NCBI GenBank assembly: GCA_026931325.1
Contig: JAIXLO010000058.1
Span: 1 to 60,065, forward strand
DNA from: Chitinophagales bacterium
GTDB lineage: Bacteria > Bacteroidota > Bacteroidia > Chitinophagales > Chitinophagaceae
DNA length: 60,065 nucleotides
Direction of reading: 5' to 3'
Shown here: positions 9,319 through 16,903 of the stretch, piece by piece
Numbering within the stretch: the stretch's first letter is position 1
Layout of the letters: each line of letters begins with the position of its first letter
The notes under the pieces: model-generated
Database searches by the model: none
What the model saw: only the letters and a program-made list of their open reading frames with translations
Told to the model about the DNA's origin: nothing
Made by a program: the position numbers and the translations under genes

Positions 9319-9822
9319 TTAGCTTCTACACAATCTTTGAATAATATTTTTATGCTCTGGATATAGCTTTATTAATTCATTAGCTTTTGCTAATTCAAAA
9401 TCAGCAAAATCAAATGCTGGAGCAACTGTACAACCTACAAAACTATAATTAGTTTCAGGGGCTGGTTCACTTGCAAACCAACAATTTGCTGGCACAATGT
9501 ATTGAAAGGTTTCACCTTTTTCTATATTATTTCCTAAGCGTATAATTTCTAATTTTCCTGCTTGAGTTATAACATAAACAAGTAAAGTCTCACCTGCATA
9601 AAAATGCCAACATTCATCACTTTTTATTTTATGAAAAGCTGAAAAATTTCCTTGCTCTAATAAAAAATAAATAGCTGTTGAAAAATTTCTATCTCCTGAA
9701 AACCTTTGTGGCAAAGCATTTTGCTTTATTATTTCTTCTGCCCTGTAAGTTTCTTTATAATAACCACCTTCTGGATGTGGTAGCAGTTTATATTTTTCAA
9801 TTATAGATTTAGCGGTAAGCAT
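9319..9822 (-). CDS. Cupin superfamily protein, DUF985 family
   Basis: This 167-residue protein belongs to the DUF985 cupins, small beta-barrel proteins of uncertain function. Diagnostic features are LLPHPEGGYYKETYR near the N-terminus, the cupin segment SDECWHFYAGE at about residues 68-78, and SFVGCTVAPAFDFADFELA near the C-terminus. Start is ATG. A sugar- or metabolite-related enzyme is possible, but no substrate is visible. It lies downstream of the response-regulator gene on the same strand with a ~50-base gap. Confidence 0.85.
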   Translation of the reverse strand: MLTAKSIIEKYKLLPHPEGGYYKETYRAEEIIKQNALPQRFSGDRNFSTAIYFLLEQGNFSAFHKIKSDECWHFYAGETLLVYVITQAGKLEIIRLGNNIEKGETFQYIVPANCWFASEPAPETNYSFVGCTVAPAFDFADFELAKANELIKLYPEHKNIIQRLCRS

Positions 9823-9874
9823 AATTATGAAGCAATAATCTGAATGAAAAAAAATAATAGACTCTAATAAAAAA

Positions 9875-10528
9875 TTAAGATTCTATTAATCCGTGTTTTA
9901 CTGCATATAAAATTAAACCAGCAGTTGATTTTGCACCTGTTTTTACTTTTAATCTATCTCTAATAGCTTCTACAGTTCTTGGGCTTATTTCTACAATGTC
10001 TGCAATTTCTTTTGTACTTTTTTCTTCGCACATAAGTTTTAAAACATGAAGTTCTTTATCACTTAAATCAGCATCATCGTCTTGTTTTGGTGCATTGGTT
10101 TGTGTACGTAAACCTGTAAGCATTGCTCTATTAGTAAATTCATTAAAGAAAAATTCATTTTCAAAGCAAGTTTTTATTGCTTGATAAATAGTTTCACTAT
10201 CAGAATCTTTTGTAAGATAGCTATTAGCTCCAATGCCCATTAATTTTGAAATTAAAGTAACTTCATTATGCATTGTAAGCATAATAATTTTTACATCAGG
10301 CATTATTTTTTTTACTTCTGGTAATGTTGCAATGCCATCCATTATTGGCATTTGAATATCTAATAGAATCACATCGGGTTGTAAAAATTTCAACATATTT
10401 AATAGTTGCATTCCATTTTCAGCTTCTCCTAAAAACTCAATATCTTGTCTATGACTTAATGCAACTTTTACTCCTTGCCTGAATAAAGCATGGTCGTCTG
10501 TTATAATTACTTTTATTTTTTCGTTCAT
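9875..10528 (-). CDS. NarL/FixJ-family response regulator with LuxR-type HTH
   Basis: This 217-residue DNA-binding response regulator has a receiver domain at about residues 5-120. The phosphoacceptor is Asp57 in ILLDIQMP, the acidic pair is Asp11/12, and the conserved Lys is at 107 in YLTKD. A LuxR-type helix-turn-helix follows at 155-212 (DKELHVLKLMCEEKSTKEIA ... SPRTVEAIRDRL). No histidine kinase is adjacent, so the partner is unknown. Its upstream region carries a paired direct repeat inside an inverted repeat (10563-10646), and a probable divergent RNA gene begins about 200 bases away. Autoregulation or control of that RNA is a reasonable inference, not shown. Confidence 0.9.
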   Translation of the reverse strand: MNEKIKVIITDDHALFRQGVKVALSHRQDIEFLGEAENGMQLLNMLKFLQPDVILLDIQMPIMDGIATLPEVKKIMPDVKIIMLTMHNEVTLISKLMGIGANSYLTKDSDSETIYQAIKTCFENEFFFNEFTNRAMLTGLRTQTNAPKQDDDADLSDKELHVLKLMCEEKSTKEIADIVEISPRTVEAIRDRLKVKTGAKSTAGLILYAVKHGLIES

Positions 10529-10562
10529 AATTAGTAAAATTATTAGTAGTGCTTTTCAGGTA

Positions 10563-10646
10563 TTGGGTAAAAATAGTAAAACTGAGTTAATTTACTACGA
10601 AAATATTAGAAAAACTACGAAGCAACTAATCTTATTTTTACCCCAA
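10563..10646. repeat. Inverted repeat enclosing a 20-bp-spaced direct repeat, possible operator
   Basis: TTGGGTAAAAATA (10563-10575) is mirrored by TATTTTTACCCCAA (10633-10646), an inverted repeat broken only by one extra C. Between the arms ACTACGAA occurs twice, at 10594-10601 and 10614-10621, exactly 20 bases apart, so both copies face the same side of the helix. It lies 35-118 bases upstream of the response-regulator start and upstream of the divergent RNA promoter. A regulator-binding site is inferred. Confidence 0.5.
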
Positions 10647-10691
10647 TGTTTTCATAAAACTGAATATCTCAAATTGGGAAGTTTTGCTCTT

Positions 10692-10720
10692 GTTGGGAAA
10701 TAAAGCTCAGCGTATGTTTG
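10692..10720 (+). promoter_or_regulatory. Candidate promoter of the + strand RNA
   Basis: The -33 element is GTTG at 10692-10695 (consensus TTTG) and the -7 element is TATGTTTG at 10713-10720, a full match to TAnnTTTG. The 17-base spacing is close to the 18 seen at the DUF3276 promoter in this window. Transcription would begin near 10727, with no coding region downstream on that strand. Confidence 0.55.
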
Positions 10721-10726
10721 CATTGC

Positions 10727-11033
10727 AATTTGATACAAGGTTTATATGAGTATTAAAAGAGTGTAGGTAAAAATTCCTAGAAACAACAACAACAAATCCG
10801 GAACCTAAGTAAACAATAAACCAAAGTATTAAAAAGCAAATGTGTTCAATAATCCTATAAAAGACTAAACCCGTTTTTAAGTGTCCAATTAATGAAAAAC
10901 CAAGGTGCTTACAGCCTAAAATGTAAGAAAGCCAATATCTAAAAAGGAAGAACCACAAAGTCCAAAATTCCTGGAAGTCATAAACGACCCAGGTTTTTTA
11001 AACTGGGTCTGATAAAAAAATCAGACCTTTTTT
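10727..11033 (+). ncRNA. Candidate free-standing non-coding RNA, about 305 nt
   Basis: The 508-base gap between the response-regulator and SRPBCC genes contains a promoter-like site (10692-10720) and a strong + strand terminator (ending at 11033), with no credible + strand protein between them. The interval is richer in G/C and more structured than other intergenic DNA here. A local hairpin at about 10901-10930 pairs CTTACA with TGTAAG, and AGGAA (10945-10949) can pair with TTCCT further on. The strand is A/C-rich in its middle (CAACAACAACAA). I do not see the hallmarks of RNase P RNA (GAGGAAAGTCC), tmRNA (3' CCA and tag frame) or SRP RNA. A divergent 6S-type RNA, as described in Bacteroidota, is possible. 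The longest + frame with an ATG is a 16-codon one at 10892-10942, not convincing. Confidence 0.45.
10986..11033 (+). terminator. Terminator with overlapping alternative hairpins
   Basis: The terminator stem is GGTCTGAT (11006-11013) with ATCAGACC (11020-11027), followed directly by a six-T run (11028-11033), so it works on the + strand. An upstream stem, GACCCAG (10986-10992) with CTGGGTC (11003-11009), shares bases 11006-11009 with it, so the two hairpins exclude each other. It lies just past the stop codon of the minus-strand SRPBCC gene and may also serve that gene, although the T-run there is poor. Confidence 0.75.
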
Positions 11034-11036
11034 ATT

Positions 11037-11531
11037 TTAATGATTTTGCTCAACTAAGTGTTTTAAGTTGGCTAAATTTTTTTCTAACTGAGCTCCAGTA
11101 ACTGCTTCATTCATCATTGAACCAAAACGTTGCCAAGGATACCATTTTAATTTTTCTGTAAACTGCCATTGTACAACAATTTGAGGAGAAGATTCATTAT
11201 GTATAATACGCATGATGCTTTGTTGCTCACTTCCTCTTTTTCCAACCCAAGTAGAGTGTATAGTATAATTTTTAGTATCTGTTATTGTTACTTTAGTACC
11301 TAAAAAATTTCCTTCAGTTGCAGATTCAATATTTATACCTTCTTTATCTAAACCAACAATCCATTTTTTCCATTCATACATATTACTCATTTTATTAAAT
11401 GCAGAATCTTGATTGCCTGCAATATCAATAGCTCTTGATACAACAATTGAAGATGGTAATAATAAACCTATTGCTGTAACTGCAATAAAAAGAAAAATAA
11501 CACTAATAATAGCTAATTTAAAGAAACGCAT
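11037..11531 (-). CDS. SRPBCC-family protein (polyketide cyclase/dehydrase-like fold), membrane anchored
   Basis: This 164-residue protein has an N-terminal membrane segment (residues 4-24) followed by a START/SRPBCC-like domain. Typical elements are SSIVVSRAIDIAG, SNMYEWKKWIVGLD, the strand pair VVQWQFTEKLKWYPW and the C-terminal helix ending in LEKNLANLKHLVEQNH. Such proteins bind hydrophobic ligands, but no ligand can be named. It is the second gene after the ABC-2 permease on the same strand (15-base gap), so the two are probably one operon. Transcription ends at or near the hairpins at 10986-11027. Confidence 0.75.
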   Translation of the reverse strand: MRFFKLAIISVIFLFIAVTAIGLLLPSSIVVSRAIDIAGNQDSAFNKMSNMYEWKKWIVGLDKEGINIESATEGNFLGTKVTITDTKNYTIHSTWVGKRGSEQQSIMRIIHNESSPQIVVQWQFTEKLKWYPWQRFGSMMNEAVTGAQLEKNLANLKHLVEQNH

Positions 11532-11546
11532 AGTTAATTTTTTGAT

Positions 11547-12641
11547 TTATTCCCACTTAAATATTTTATAAATGATTACATACACTACCACTGTCCAAAG
11601 TCCAATAATGGTTAGATGATTCCAAACTTCTGTTATTCCTAAACCTTCAAAAGAAATTTTTCTCATAGCTTCATTAAAATGTGTTAATGGAAAAATTTTG
11701 CATAAAGATTGCATCCAAGCAGGAAAAATACTGATAGGAAAAAATGTTCCTGATAAAAGCATTTGTGGTAATGCAAATAAATTTATTAACAAAGGAATAG
11801 TTGCATCTGTTTTTACAACACTTGAAAATATTAATCCAATACCCATTAATAATAACAACATTATTATAGATATTGAAATTATTTCTATAAATGTTATCAT
11901 TCCATGAGCTAAAGTAAAGTCCATCCAAAACCTTCCTACAACTATTAAAACAACAACGTTTAATAATTGAAAAGATAATCTGCTGAAACCTATACCAGTT
12001 AATATACTTAGCTTATTTACAGGTGATGCAAAAAATCTTTTCAGCACCAATTGTTCTCTTAAATTATAAAAGGTAAATGCTATACCAAACAAAGTAGAAA
12101 ATAAAACAGAAAAACCAATTTGTCCAGGTAAAATAAAATCTATTTGTCTATATGGTCTTATAGTGTATATATTTTGTTGAATATGTACATTACTTTTTAT
12201 TTCTGGATTTATTTTTAAAGATATATTTTCTAAGAAAGGCATTAATTGTGCAACAGCAGATGCAGTTGCATTGGTTGCAATAACTTGAATAATGTACTGC
12301 TCTTTATTGGCAGAATCTTTTTTAGTTGTAATATTTAAAATGGCATCTAATTCTCCTCTTTCTAAATCTAATTTTTGTAAAGAATCGCTATTGTATTTTA
12401 TAATTTTTAATTGCTGAATATTACTAACAACAGTATATGCAATGTTGGCTGTATCTGTTTTACTACTAAAAGAAACTCTTTGTTTGCTAAAGCCATTCAT
12501 TCCAAAAAAACCAAAAATCCAAACAAATACTAAAGGAAATACAAGGCTAAAAAATAATGAACCTGGGTTTTTAAAAATTGCTATTAGACTAGCTTTTGTA
12601 ATAGCCACTAATGCTTTAAATTGATTGTATTGTGATTGCAT
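11547..12641 (-). CDS. ABC-2 type transporter permease
   Basis: This 364-residue membrane protein has the ABC-2 permease layout: one N-terminal transmembrane helix (about 26-46), a large extracytoplasmic domain (about 50-165), then five helices in the C-terminal half. The segment LREQLVLKRFFASPVNKLSI is the cytoplasmic coupling region, and FALPQMLLSGTFFPISIFP is the usual ABC-2 signature between late helices. The ATPase partner is not in the neighbourhood, so its gene must lie elsewhere. The closest relatives are DrrB/YhhJ-like exporters. The substrate is unknown. Confidence 0.85.
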   Translation of the reverse strand: MQSQYNQFKALVAITKASLIAIFKNPGSLFFSLVFPLVFVWIFGFFGMNGFSKQRVSFSSKTDTANIAYTVVSNIQQLKIIKYNSDSLQKLDLERGELDAILNITTKKDSANKEQYIIQVIATNATASAVAQLMPFLENISLKINPEIKSNVHIQQNIYTIRPYRQIDFILPGQIGFSVLFSTLFGIAFTFYNLREQLVLKRFFASPVNKLSILTGIGFSRLSFQLLNVVVLIVVGRFWMDFTLAHGMITFIEIISISIIMLLLLMGIGLIFSSVVKTDATIPLLINLFALPQMLLSGTFFPISIFPAWMQSLCKIFPLTHFNEAMRKISFEGLGITEVWNHLTIIGLWTVVVYVIIYKIFKWE

Positions 12642-12699
12642 AATTTAATAACATGCAAAACTATTTTATTAATGTTAGAAAAAAATTTTTATTTTGTGA

Positions 12700-13203
12700 A
12701 TGATGAATAAAACTATAAAACTTCCTTATAATGCTTATTTATTAATAGGGGGCAACCTTGGTAATAGAGAAGAAAATTTAATTAATGCAAAAAACTTAAT
12801 AGAAAAATACTGTGGTAAAATAAAAGCTACATCTTCTATTTATGAAACTGCTGCTTGGGGTGTTACTAATCAACCAGATTTTTATAATCAGGCTTTAGTA
12901 CTTGAAACAAATATTCAGCCAATTGATTTAATGAAAATGTTGTTGAATATTGAAAATATTTTAGGAAGGGTTAGAATAAAAAAAATGGGTCCAAGAATTA
13001 TTGATATTGATATTTTATTAATTGAAAATTTTATTTGTAATGAAGAAATTTTACAATTACCCCATCCTGCATTAATCTTTAGAAAATTTGCTTTAACACC
13101 ACTTGCTGAAATTGCTCCAAACATTATTCATCCTGTTGAAAAAAAAACAATTTCTCAACTACTTCAAGCTTGTAATGATACTTTGAATGTGCAAAAGATT
13201 TAA
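12700..13203 (+). CDS. folK: 2-amino-4-hydroxy-6-hydroxymethyldihydropteridine diphosphokinase (HPPK)
   Basis: This 167-residue enzyme transfers pyrophosphate from ATP to 6-hydroxymethyl-dihydropterin in folate synthesis. It shows GGNLGNREENL at residues 18-28, ATSSIYETAAWGVTNQPDFYNQAL in the middle (47-70) and the HPPK signature GPRIIDIDILLI at 97-108, with the two metal-binding Asp residues. Two consecutive ATG codons at 12700 and 12703 make the exact start ambiguous by one residue. It is followed after 39 bases by the deoxynucleoside kinase, a pairing often seen in Bacteroidota. folE, also in the folate/pterin pathway, lies about 21 kb away. Confidence 0.95.
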   Translation: MMNKTIKLPYNAYLLIGGNLGNREENLINAKNLIEKYCGKIKATSSIYETAAWGVTNQPDFYNQALVLETNIQPIDLMKMLLNIENILGRVRIKKMGPRIIDIDILLIENFICNEEILQLPHPALIFRKFALTPLAEIAPNIIHPVEKKTISQLLQACNDTLNVQKI

Positions 13204-13242
13204 TAATGCTCATACTTCTGAAGGCTAATTTTGAAGCCTTGT

Positions 13243-13875
13243 ATGAAACATAATTTTATAACTGTAGAAGGCAATATTGGTGCAGGTAAAACCACATTAA
13301 CACACTTACTTGCAAAGCATTATAATGCAAGAATTATTTTAGAGGAATTTGCTGATAATCCTTTCTTATCTAAGTTTTATGATAACCCAAAACAATATGC
13401 TTTTCCTGTAGAATTATTTTTTATGGCTGAAAGATATAAGCAGTTAAAAGAAATGGTTCATACCAAGGATTTATTTCAAACAATAACTATTTCAGATTAT
13501 CTGTTTACAAAGTGTTTGCTATTTGCAAAAGTAAATTTACCAGAAGAAGAATTTAGATTATATCAAAAATTGTTTGATATTATTCATCAACAATTAATTT
13601 TCCCTGATATACTTATTTATTTACATGCACCAGTTTATAAGCTTCAAGAAAATATTAAAAAGAGAAACAGAGAATATGAGCAACAAATAGCTGATGAATA
13701 TTTATATAACTTACAGGAAACTTATACAAGCTATATAAAACAGCATAACATAAAAACCATTTTTATAGATGCAACTAATGCCGATTTTTTAGGTAATGAA
13801 AAACATTTGGAAGTTGTGTTAAATGCTCTTGAAAAAGATATAGAACAGGGGCAGCATTATTTTACACTTCCTTAA
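13243..13875 (+). CDS. Deoxynucleoside kinase (dGK/dAK-type)
   Basis: This 210-residue kinase phosphorylates deoxynucleosides in the salvage pathway. The P-loop GNIGAGKTT is at residues 10-18. ILEEFADNPFL follows (substrate-binding Glu region), then ELFFMAERYKQL (Arg of the base-recognition region) and a lid-like KKRNREYEQQI. The ATG at 13243 is preferred because MKHNFITVEGNIGAGKTT places the P-loop as in relatives. An in-frame TTG at 13231 would add four residues. Its 3' end overlaps the convergent LysE-type gene by 4 bases. Whether it prefers purine or pyrimidine substrates cannot be read from sequence alone. Confidence 0.88.
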   Translation: MKHNFITVEGNIGAGKTTLTHLLAKHYNARIILEEFADNPFLSKFYDNPKQYAFPVELFFMAERYKQLKEMVHTKDLFQTITISDYLFTKCLLFAKVNLPEEEFRLYQKLFDIIHQQLIFPDILIYLHAPVYKLQENIKKRNREYEQQIADEYLYNLQETYTSYIKQHNIKTIFIDATNADFLGNEKHLEVVLNALEKDIEQGQHYFTLP

Positions 13876-14507
13876 ATCCAAGGTTTATACAACATTCTGT
13901 AAAGTTGTATTAATGCAGTAACAAAAAAAACAATTCCCATAATTAGGTTTAAAGTTTTATTACTTGTTTTCATTTTATTTATAGCCCAATAACCTCCATG
14001 AATATAAACACCAATTCCTGCTAAAGTTCCTAACCCTGCACCAGTACAGAAAAAATTAAATTGATTAAAAGTTGTTTCTAAAACATTATTCTGAATAAGT
14101 TGAGTACTCCATAAAAACCAAAATGGAATTTGTACTGGATTTAATGCACTAATTGTAACACCTAACAAAAATCGATTGATATTATTATCAATTAATAAAC
14201 CTTTTTTTTCTTTTGCTTGTTTTTTTGCAGCAATAAAAGCAAAAATACCAAGAGCTAAAAAAACAATTACTGTAAGCCAACCTAAAATTTGAAAAATTGT
14301 TTTGTGCTGAGTTACCCAACTCATACCAGTTAATGCAAGTCGTAAATAAATTACTTCAACAATAGCAACACCAAAACCAAATTGCCAGGCTTTTTTAAAA
14401 CCTTCTTGTACACTTAATTGTGTTGCAGCCATATTCATATTGCTTAAAACAATTTGTCCTAAAAAACTGATGCCAAAAGCAATTAATAAAACAACAATTA
14501 GTGCCAT
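13872..14507 (-). CDS. LysE/RhtB-family exporter
   Basis: This 211-residue integral membrane protein has about six transmembrane helices in the pattern of LysE-type amino-acid exporters. The first helix ends in FLGQIVLSNMNMAATQLSVQ, matching the family's N-terminal loop region, and a charged loop AAKKQAKEKKG separates helices 3 and 4. I place the start at the ATG at 14507. An in-frame TTG at 14540 would overlap the upstream ATP-grasp gene by 17 bases and is less likely. It follows that gene on the same strand after 16 bases, so they are probably cotranscribed. The exported compound is unknown. Confidence 0.75.
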   Translation of the reverse strand: MALIVVLLIAFGISFLGQIVLSNMNMAATQLSVQEGFKKAWQFGFGVAIVEVIYLRLALTGMSWVTQHKTIFQILGWLTVIVFLALGIFAFIAAKKQAKEKKGLLIDNNINRFLLGVTISALNPVQIPFWFLWSTQLIQNNVLETTFNQFNFFCTGAGLGTLAGIGVYIHGGYWAINKMKTSNKTLNLIMGIVFFVTALIQLYRMLYKPWI

Positions 14508-14523
14508 GCAAAAAATTAAACAG

Positions 14524-15570
14524 TTAACAATCTTTTTCAACTTTTTCTAAGATAGCATAAGCCGCAAAAGCATCTTTTAAAAATTTTTTTCCTTGCTTAA
14601 ATGATGCGTAAGGAATACCTTTTTTATAATTTATTCTACCAATTTCAAACATATATTTCCAATGTGTTGCAATAGTTTTTAAGGCTGTAAAGTAACTCAT
14701 ATTGCAATCGTAAATATGGTTTGGTTCTGCACCTGTTCCATTAAATTCAAGTATTTGAATGTTTCTTCCTTTTCTTAAATCATCTAACGAAGTTGTTTTA
14801 ATATCAAACCTTCCATAATAAAAATATTTTGTGTAATTACTTATTTCATCAAATACATTGGTAAGTTGTACATCAATTTCGGTTTGTAAATTTTTAAAAG
14901 TTGCACCTCTGTTATGATTACCTGCAATACTTAAATAATAAACTTCATTTTCAGGAATTATTTTTTGAAGATTATCAGCATGCTTATTAGTCAATTCTTC
15001 AATTCTATCTTTTGCCTTTTGGTGTTGTTTTATTAGTTGTAATAAAGTGCTTTTACCATTTCCTTTTACTTGTAAATATTCTTTAGCTGTCATTCCTGTA
15101 ATTTTTCCTTTTGTTGTATCAGGATAACGAACATAAAAAATGCTCATTTCCATTGGTAGTTCAACCAGTGTTTGAATAAGATAAACAAAAGGCACAGTGT
15201 TATGATATTTTTTTAGCTCCTCTTCATTATCAATTTTTCTAAAACATAAACCTTTTGTGCCAATATCTGGTTTTACAGCTACAGGAAATTGTAGGTTTAC
15301 TTCTTGCATTAGTAAAAGTATATTTTCAAAATTTTCTTTTGGTTGTATGTAAATAGTTGTAGGGTAAGATTCTTTAGGAAGTTGGTCAAACATTTCTTTT
15401 TTAGTTTCGCCTTCTAATCCAGAAAATTGTAAGCTTGGATTTACGTTAGAAAAAAACCAAAACTTTCCTGACCTGATCCAATAATAAAGCCAAAGCAATG
15501 TAAGTGGTGCATAGATAATACGAAAATGCCATTGCTCCCAGTTAAAAATTTTTTGCCAAAACTTTTTCAA
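14524..15570 (-). CDS. ATP-grasp superfamily protein, D-Ala-D-Ala-ligase-like
   Basis: This 348-residue protein has an ATP-grasp-like core. Visible segments are FPVAVKPDIGTKG at about residues 94-106 (the ATP-binding Lys strand), a middle region with VELPMEMSIFYVRYP, and the late block GRNIQILEFNGTGAEPNHIYD, whose Glu and Asn fit Mg2+ ligands of ATP-grasp ligases. The N-terminus is aromatic and hydrophobic (about residues 14-36) and may sit at the membrane. It starts with TTG at 15570; a TAA three codons upstream leaves no better start. The pairing with a LysE-type exporter could mean that the ligase product or substrate is exported, which is a guess. A true Ddl is not ruled out. Confidence 0.6.
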   Translation of the reverse strand: MKKFWQKIFNWEQWHFRIIYAPLTLLWLYYWIRSGKFWFFSNVNPSLQFSGLEGETKKEMFDQLPKESYPTTIYIQPKENFENILLLMQEVNLQFPVAVKPDIGTKGLCFRKIDNEEELKKYHNTVPFVYLIQTLVELPMEMSIFYVRYPDTTKGKITGMTAKEYLQVKGNGKSTLLQLIKQHQKAKDRIEELTNKHADNLQKIIPENEVYYLSIAGNHNRGATFKNLQTEIDVQLTNVFDEISNYTKYFYYGRFDIKTTSLDDLRKGRNIQILEFNGTGAEPNHIYDCNMSYFTALKTIATHWKYMFEIGRINYKKGIPYASFKQGKKFLKDAFAAYAILEKVEKDC

Positions 15571-15608
15571 ATGTATTTTTTAATGGAGACAAAAATAATC
15601 AGTTGAAA

Positions 15609-16676
15609 TTATTTGTTATCAGTTTTTATTTTTTTATCATTAAATTCTTTGATAGCATTGATTAAAGCAGCATTTTCTTTTTCGGTACCAACAGTTATAC
15701 GCAAACAATTATTGCAAAGAGGTTCATTACTTACATTTTCTACAACAATATTTTTGTTTAATAAAAATTGATAAAGTTTATCAGCATTATCTACTTTAAT
15801 TAATAAAAAATTTGTATCGCTATCGTATATTTTTTTAATAAAAAGAAATTGTGCTAATGATTTAACTAACTCTTTTCTCATCGCTACTAATTCTTTAATC
15901 ATTTCATTAGTTTCACTAATATTTTCTAATGCTTTTAAAACCAATTCTTGCGTTGCTGTATTAATGTTATTAGGACTTTTTATGCAGTTTAAAATATTTA
16001 TAATTTCAGTATTTGCAAACAAAGCTCCTAAACGTAAACCTGCCAAACCCCAAGCTTTACTGAATGTTTGCAGAATAATTAAATTTGGATATTCTTTTAA
16101 ATCTTGTAGAAAAGATTTTTGTCTGGAGAAATTAATATATGCCTCATCAACAACAACTAAGCCTTCAAAATTATTTAGAATAATTTCAATGTCTTCTCTA
16201 TAAATTGAATTGCCAGTTGGGTTGTTTGGAGAACAAAGCCAAATAATTTTTGTATGCTCATCTACCAACTCTTGTAATAGGTCCATATCTAATTGAAAGT
16301 TCTCTATCAAATTTGCTTTCCTTACTTCTACATTATGAATATTAGCAGCAATTTCATATCTGTTATAAGTTGGTGGGCAAACTATTACATTATCTTTCAG
16401 CGGTTCACAAAAACAGGTATATAACAAATCAATACATTCATTTGTTCCATTACCTAAAAAAATATTTTCGGCAGCTACATTTTTTATTTTGCTTGTTGCT
16501 TCTTTTACAGCAGTTTGAAAATTATCAGGATAACGATTATACCATTTTATCAAAGGGCTACCAATACTATTTTCATTTTTATTAAGCAGAATTTTTTGCT
16601 GAAAATTTTCATTTTTTTCAGGATATATAAATTTTTTAATGTGCGTTGCAATTAATTTTTCTATATGAATATTCAT
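15609..16676 (-). CDS. hisC: Histidinol-phosphate aminotransferase-like enzyme (aminotransferase class I/II)
   Basis: This 355-residue PLP enzyme has all the marks of the HisC branch: LGNGTNECIDLLY (residues 74-86), NNPTG (151-155), VVDEAYINF (175-183, with Asp177 and Tyr180), and the PLP lysine in TFSKAWGLAGLRLG (Lys207). A C-terminal Arg lies in CLRITVG. HisC exchanges amino groups between glutamate and imidazole-acetol phosphate. No other his gene is nearby, so a different amino acid substrate (for example aromatic) remains possible. Start is ATG at 16676. The gene is divergent from ftsK, with a 227-base gap. Confidence 0.85.
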   Translation of the reverse strand: MNIHIEKLIATHIKKFIYPEKNENFQQKILLNKNENSIGSPLIKWYNRYPDNFQTAVKEATSKIKNVAAENIFLGNGTNECIDLLYTCFCEPLKDNVIVCPPTYNRYEIAANIHNVEVRKANLIENFQLDMDLLQELVDEHTKIIWLCSPNNPTGNSIYREDIEIILNNFEGLVVVDEAYINFSRQKSFLQDLKEYPNLIILQTFSKAWGLAGLRLGALFANTEIINILNCIKSPNNINTATQELVLKALENISETNEMIKELVAMRKELVKSLAQFLFIKKIYDSDTNFLLIKVDNADKLYQFLLNKNIVVENVSNEPLCNNCLRITVGTEKENAALINAIKEFNDKKIKTDNK

Positions 16677-16796
16677 GAAATGATGACTTAAATATTGAGG
16701 ATGCTAAATTAGCTTTTTATAGCACTCGTTTCCTTCAGTTTTAGGTTAGTAGTTTGATATAATGGTTATTTTTTAGATAAAATATTTGCTTTTAAG

Positions 16797-16845
16797 TTAT
16801 CCACCATTAGTATATATTGATGTAAAATGTAAAAAGTAATCCACA
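16797..16845. promoter_or_regulatory. Two DnaA-box-like sites upstream of ftsK
   Basis: TTATCCACC (16797-16805) and TAATCCACA (16837-16845) each differ by one base from the DnaA box TTATCCACA. They lie 60-107 bases before the ftsK start in the hisC-ftsK gap. DnaA binding is an inference from similarity only. Confidence 0.3.
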
Positions 16846-16903
16846 TGCTTTCTATATCTATAAAGGGTTTTGTAGTTTGGGCAAAATTTAATTTGCCTAT
16901 ATT

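Noticed and set aside
10892-10942. 16-codon + strand frame with ATG inside the RNA candidate
   Set aside because: Too short to support from one sequence; no ribosome-binding or conservation evidence is visible.
10707-10958. 83-codon minus-strand frame in the gap between the response-regulator and SRPBCC genes
   Set aside because: It opens with TTG, has an odd composition (a Val run encoded by a CAA repeat on the other strand) and resembles no family; the + strand RNA explanation fits better.
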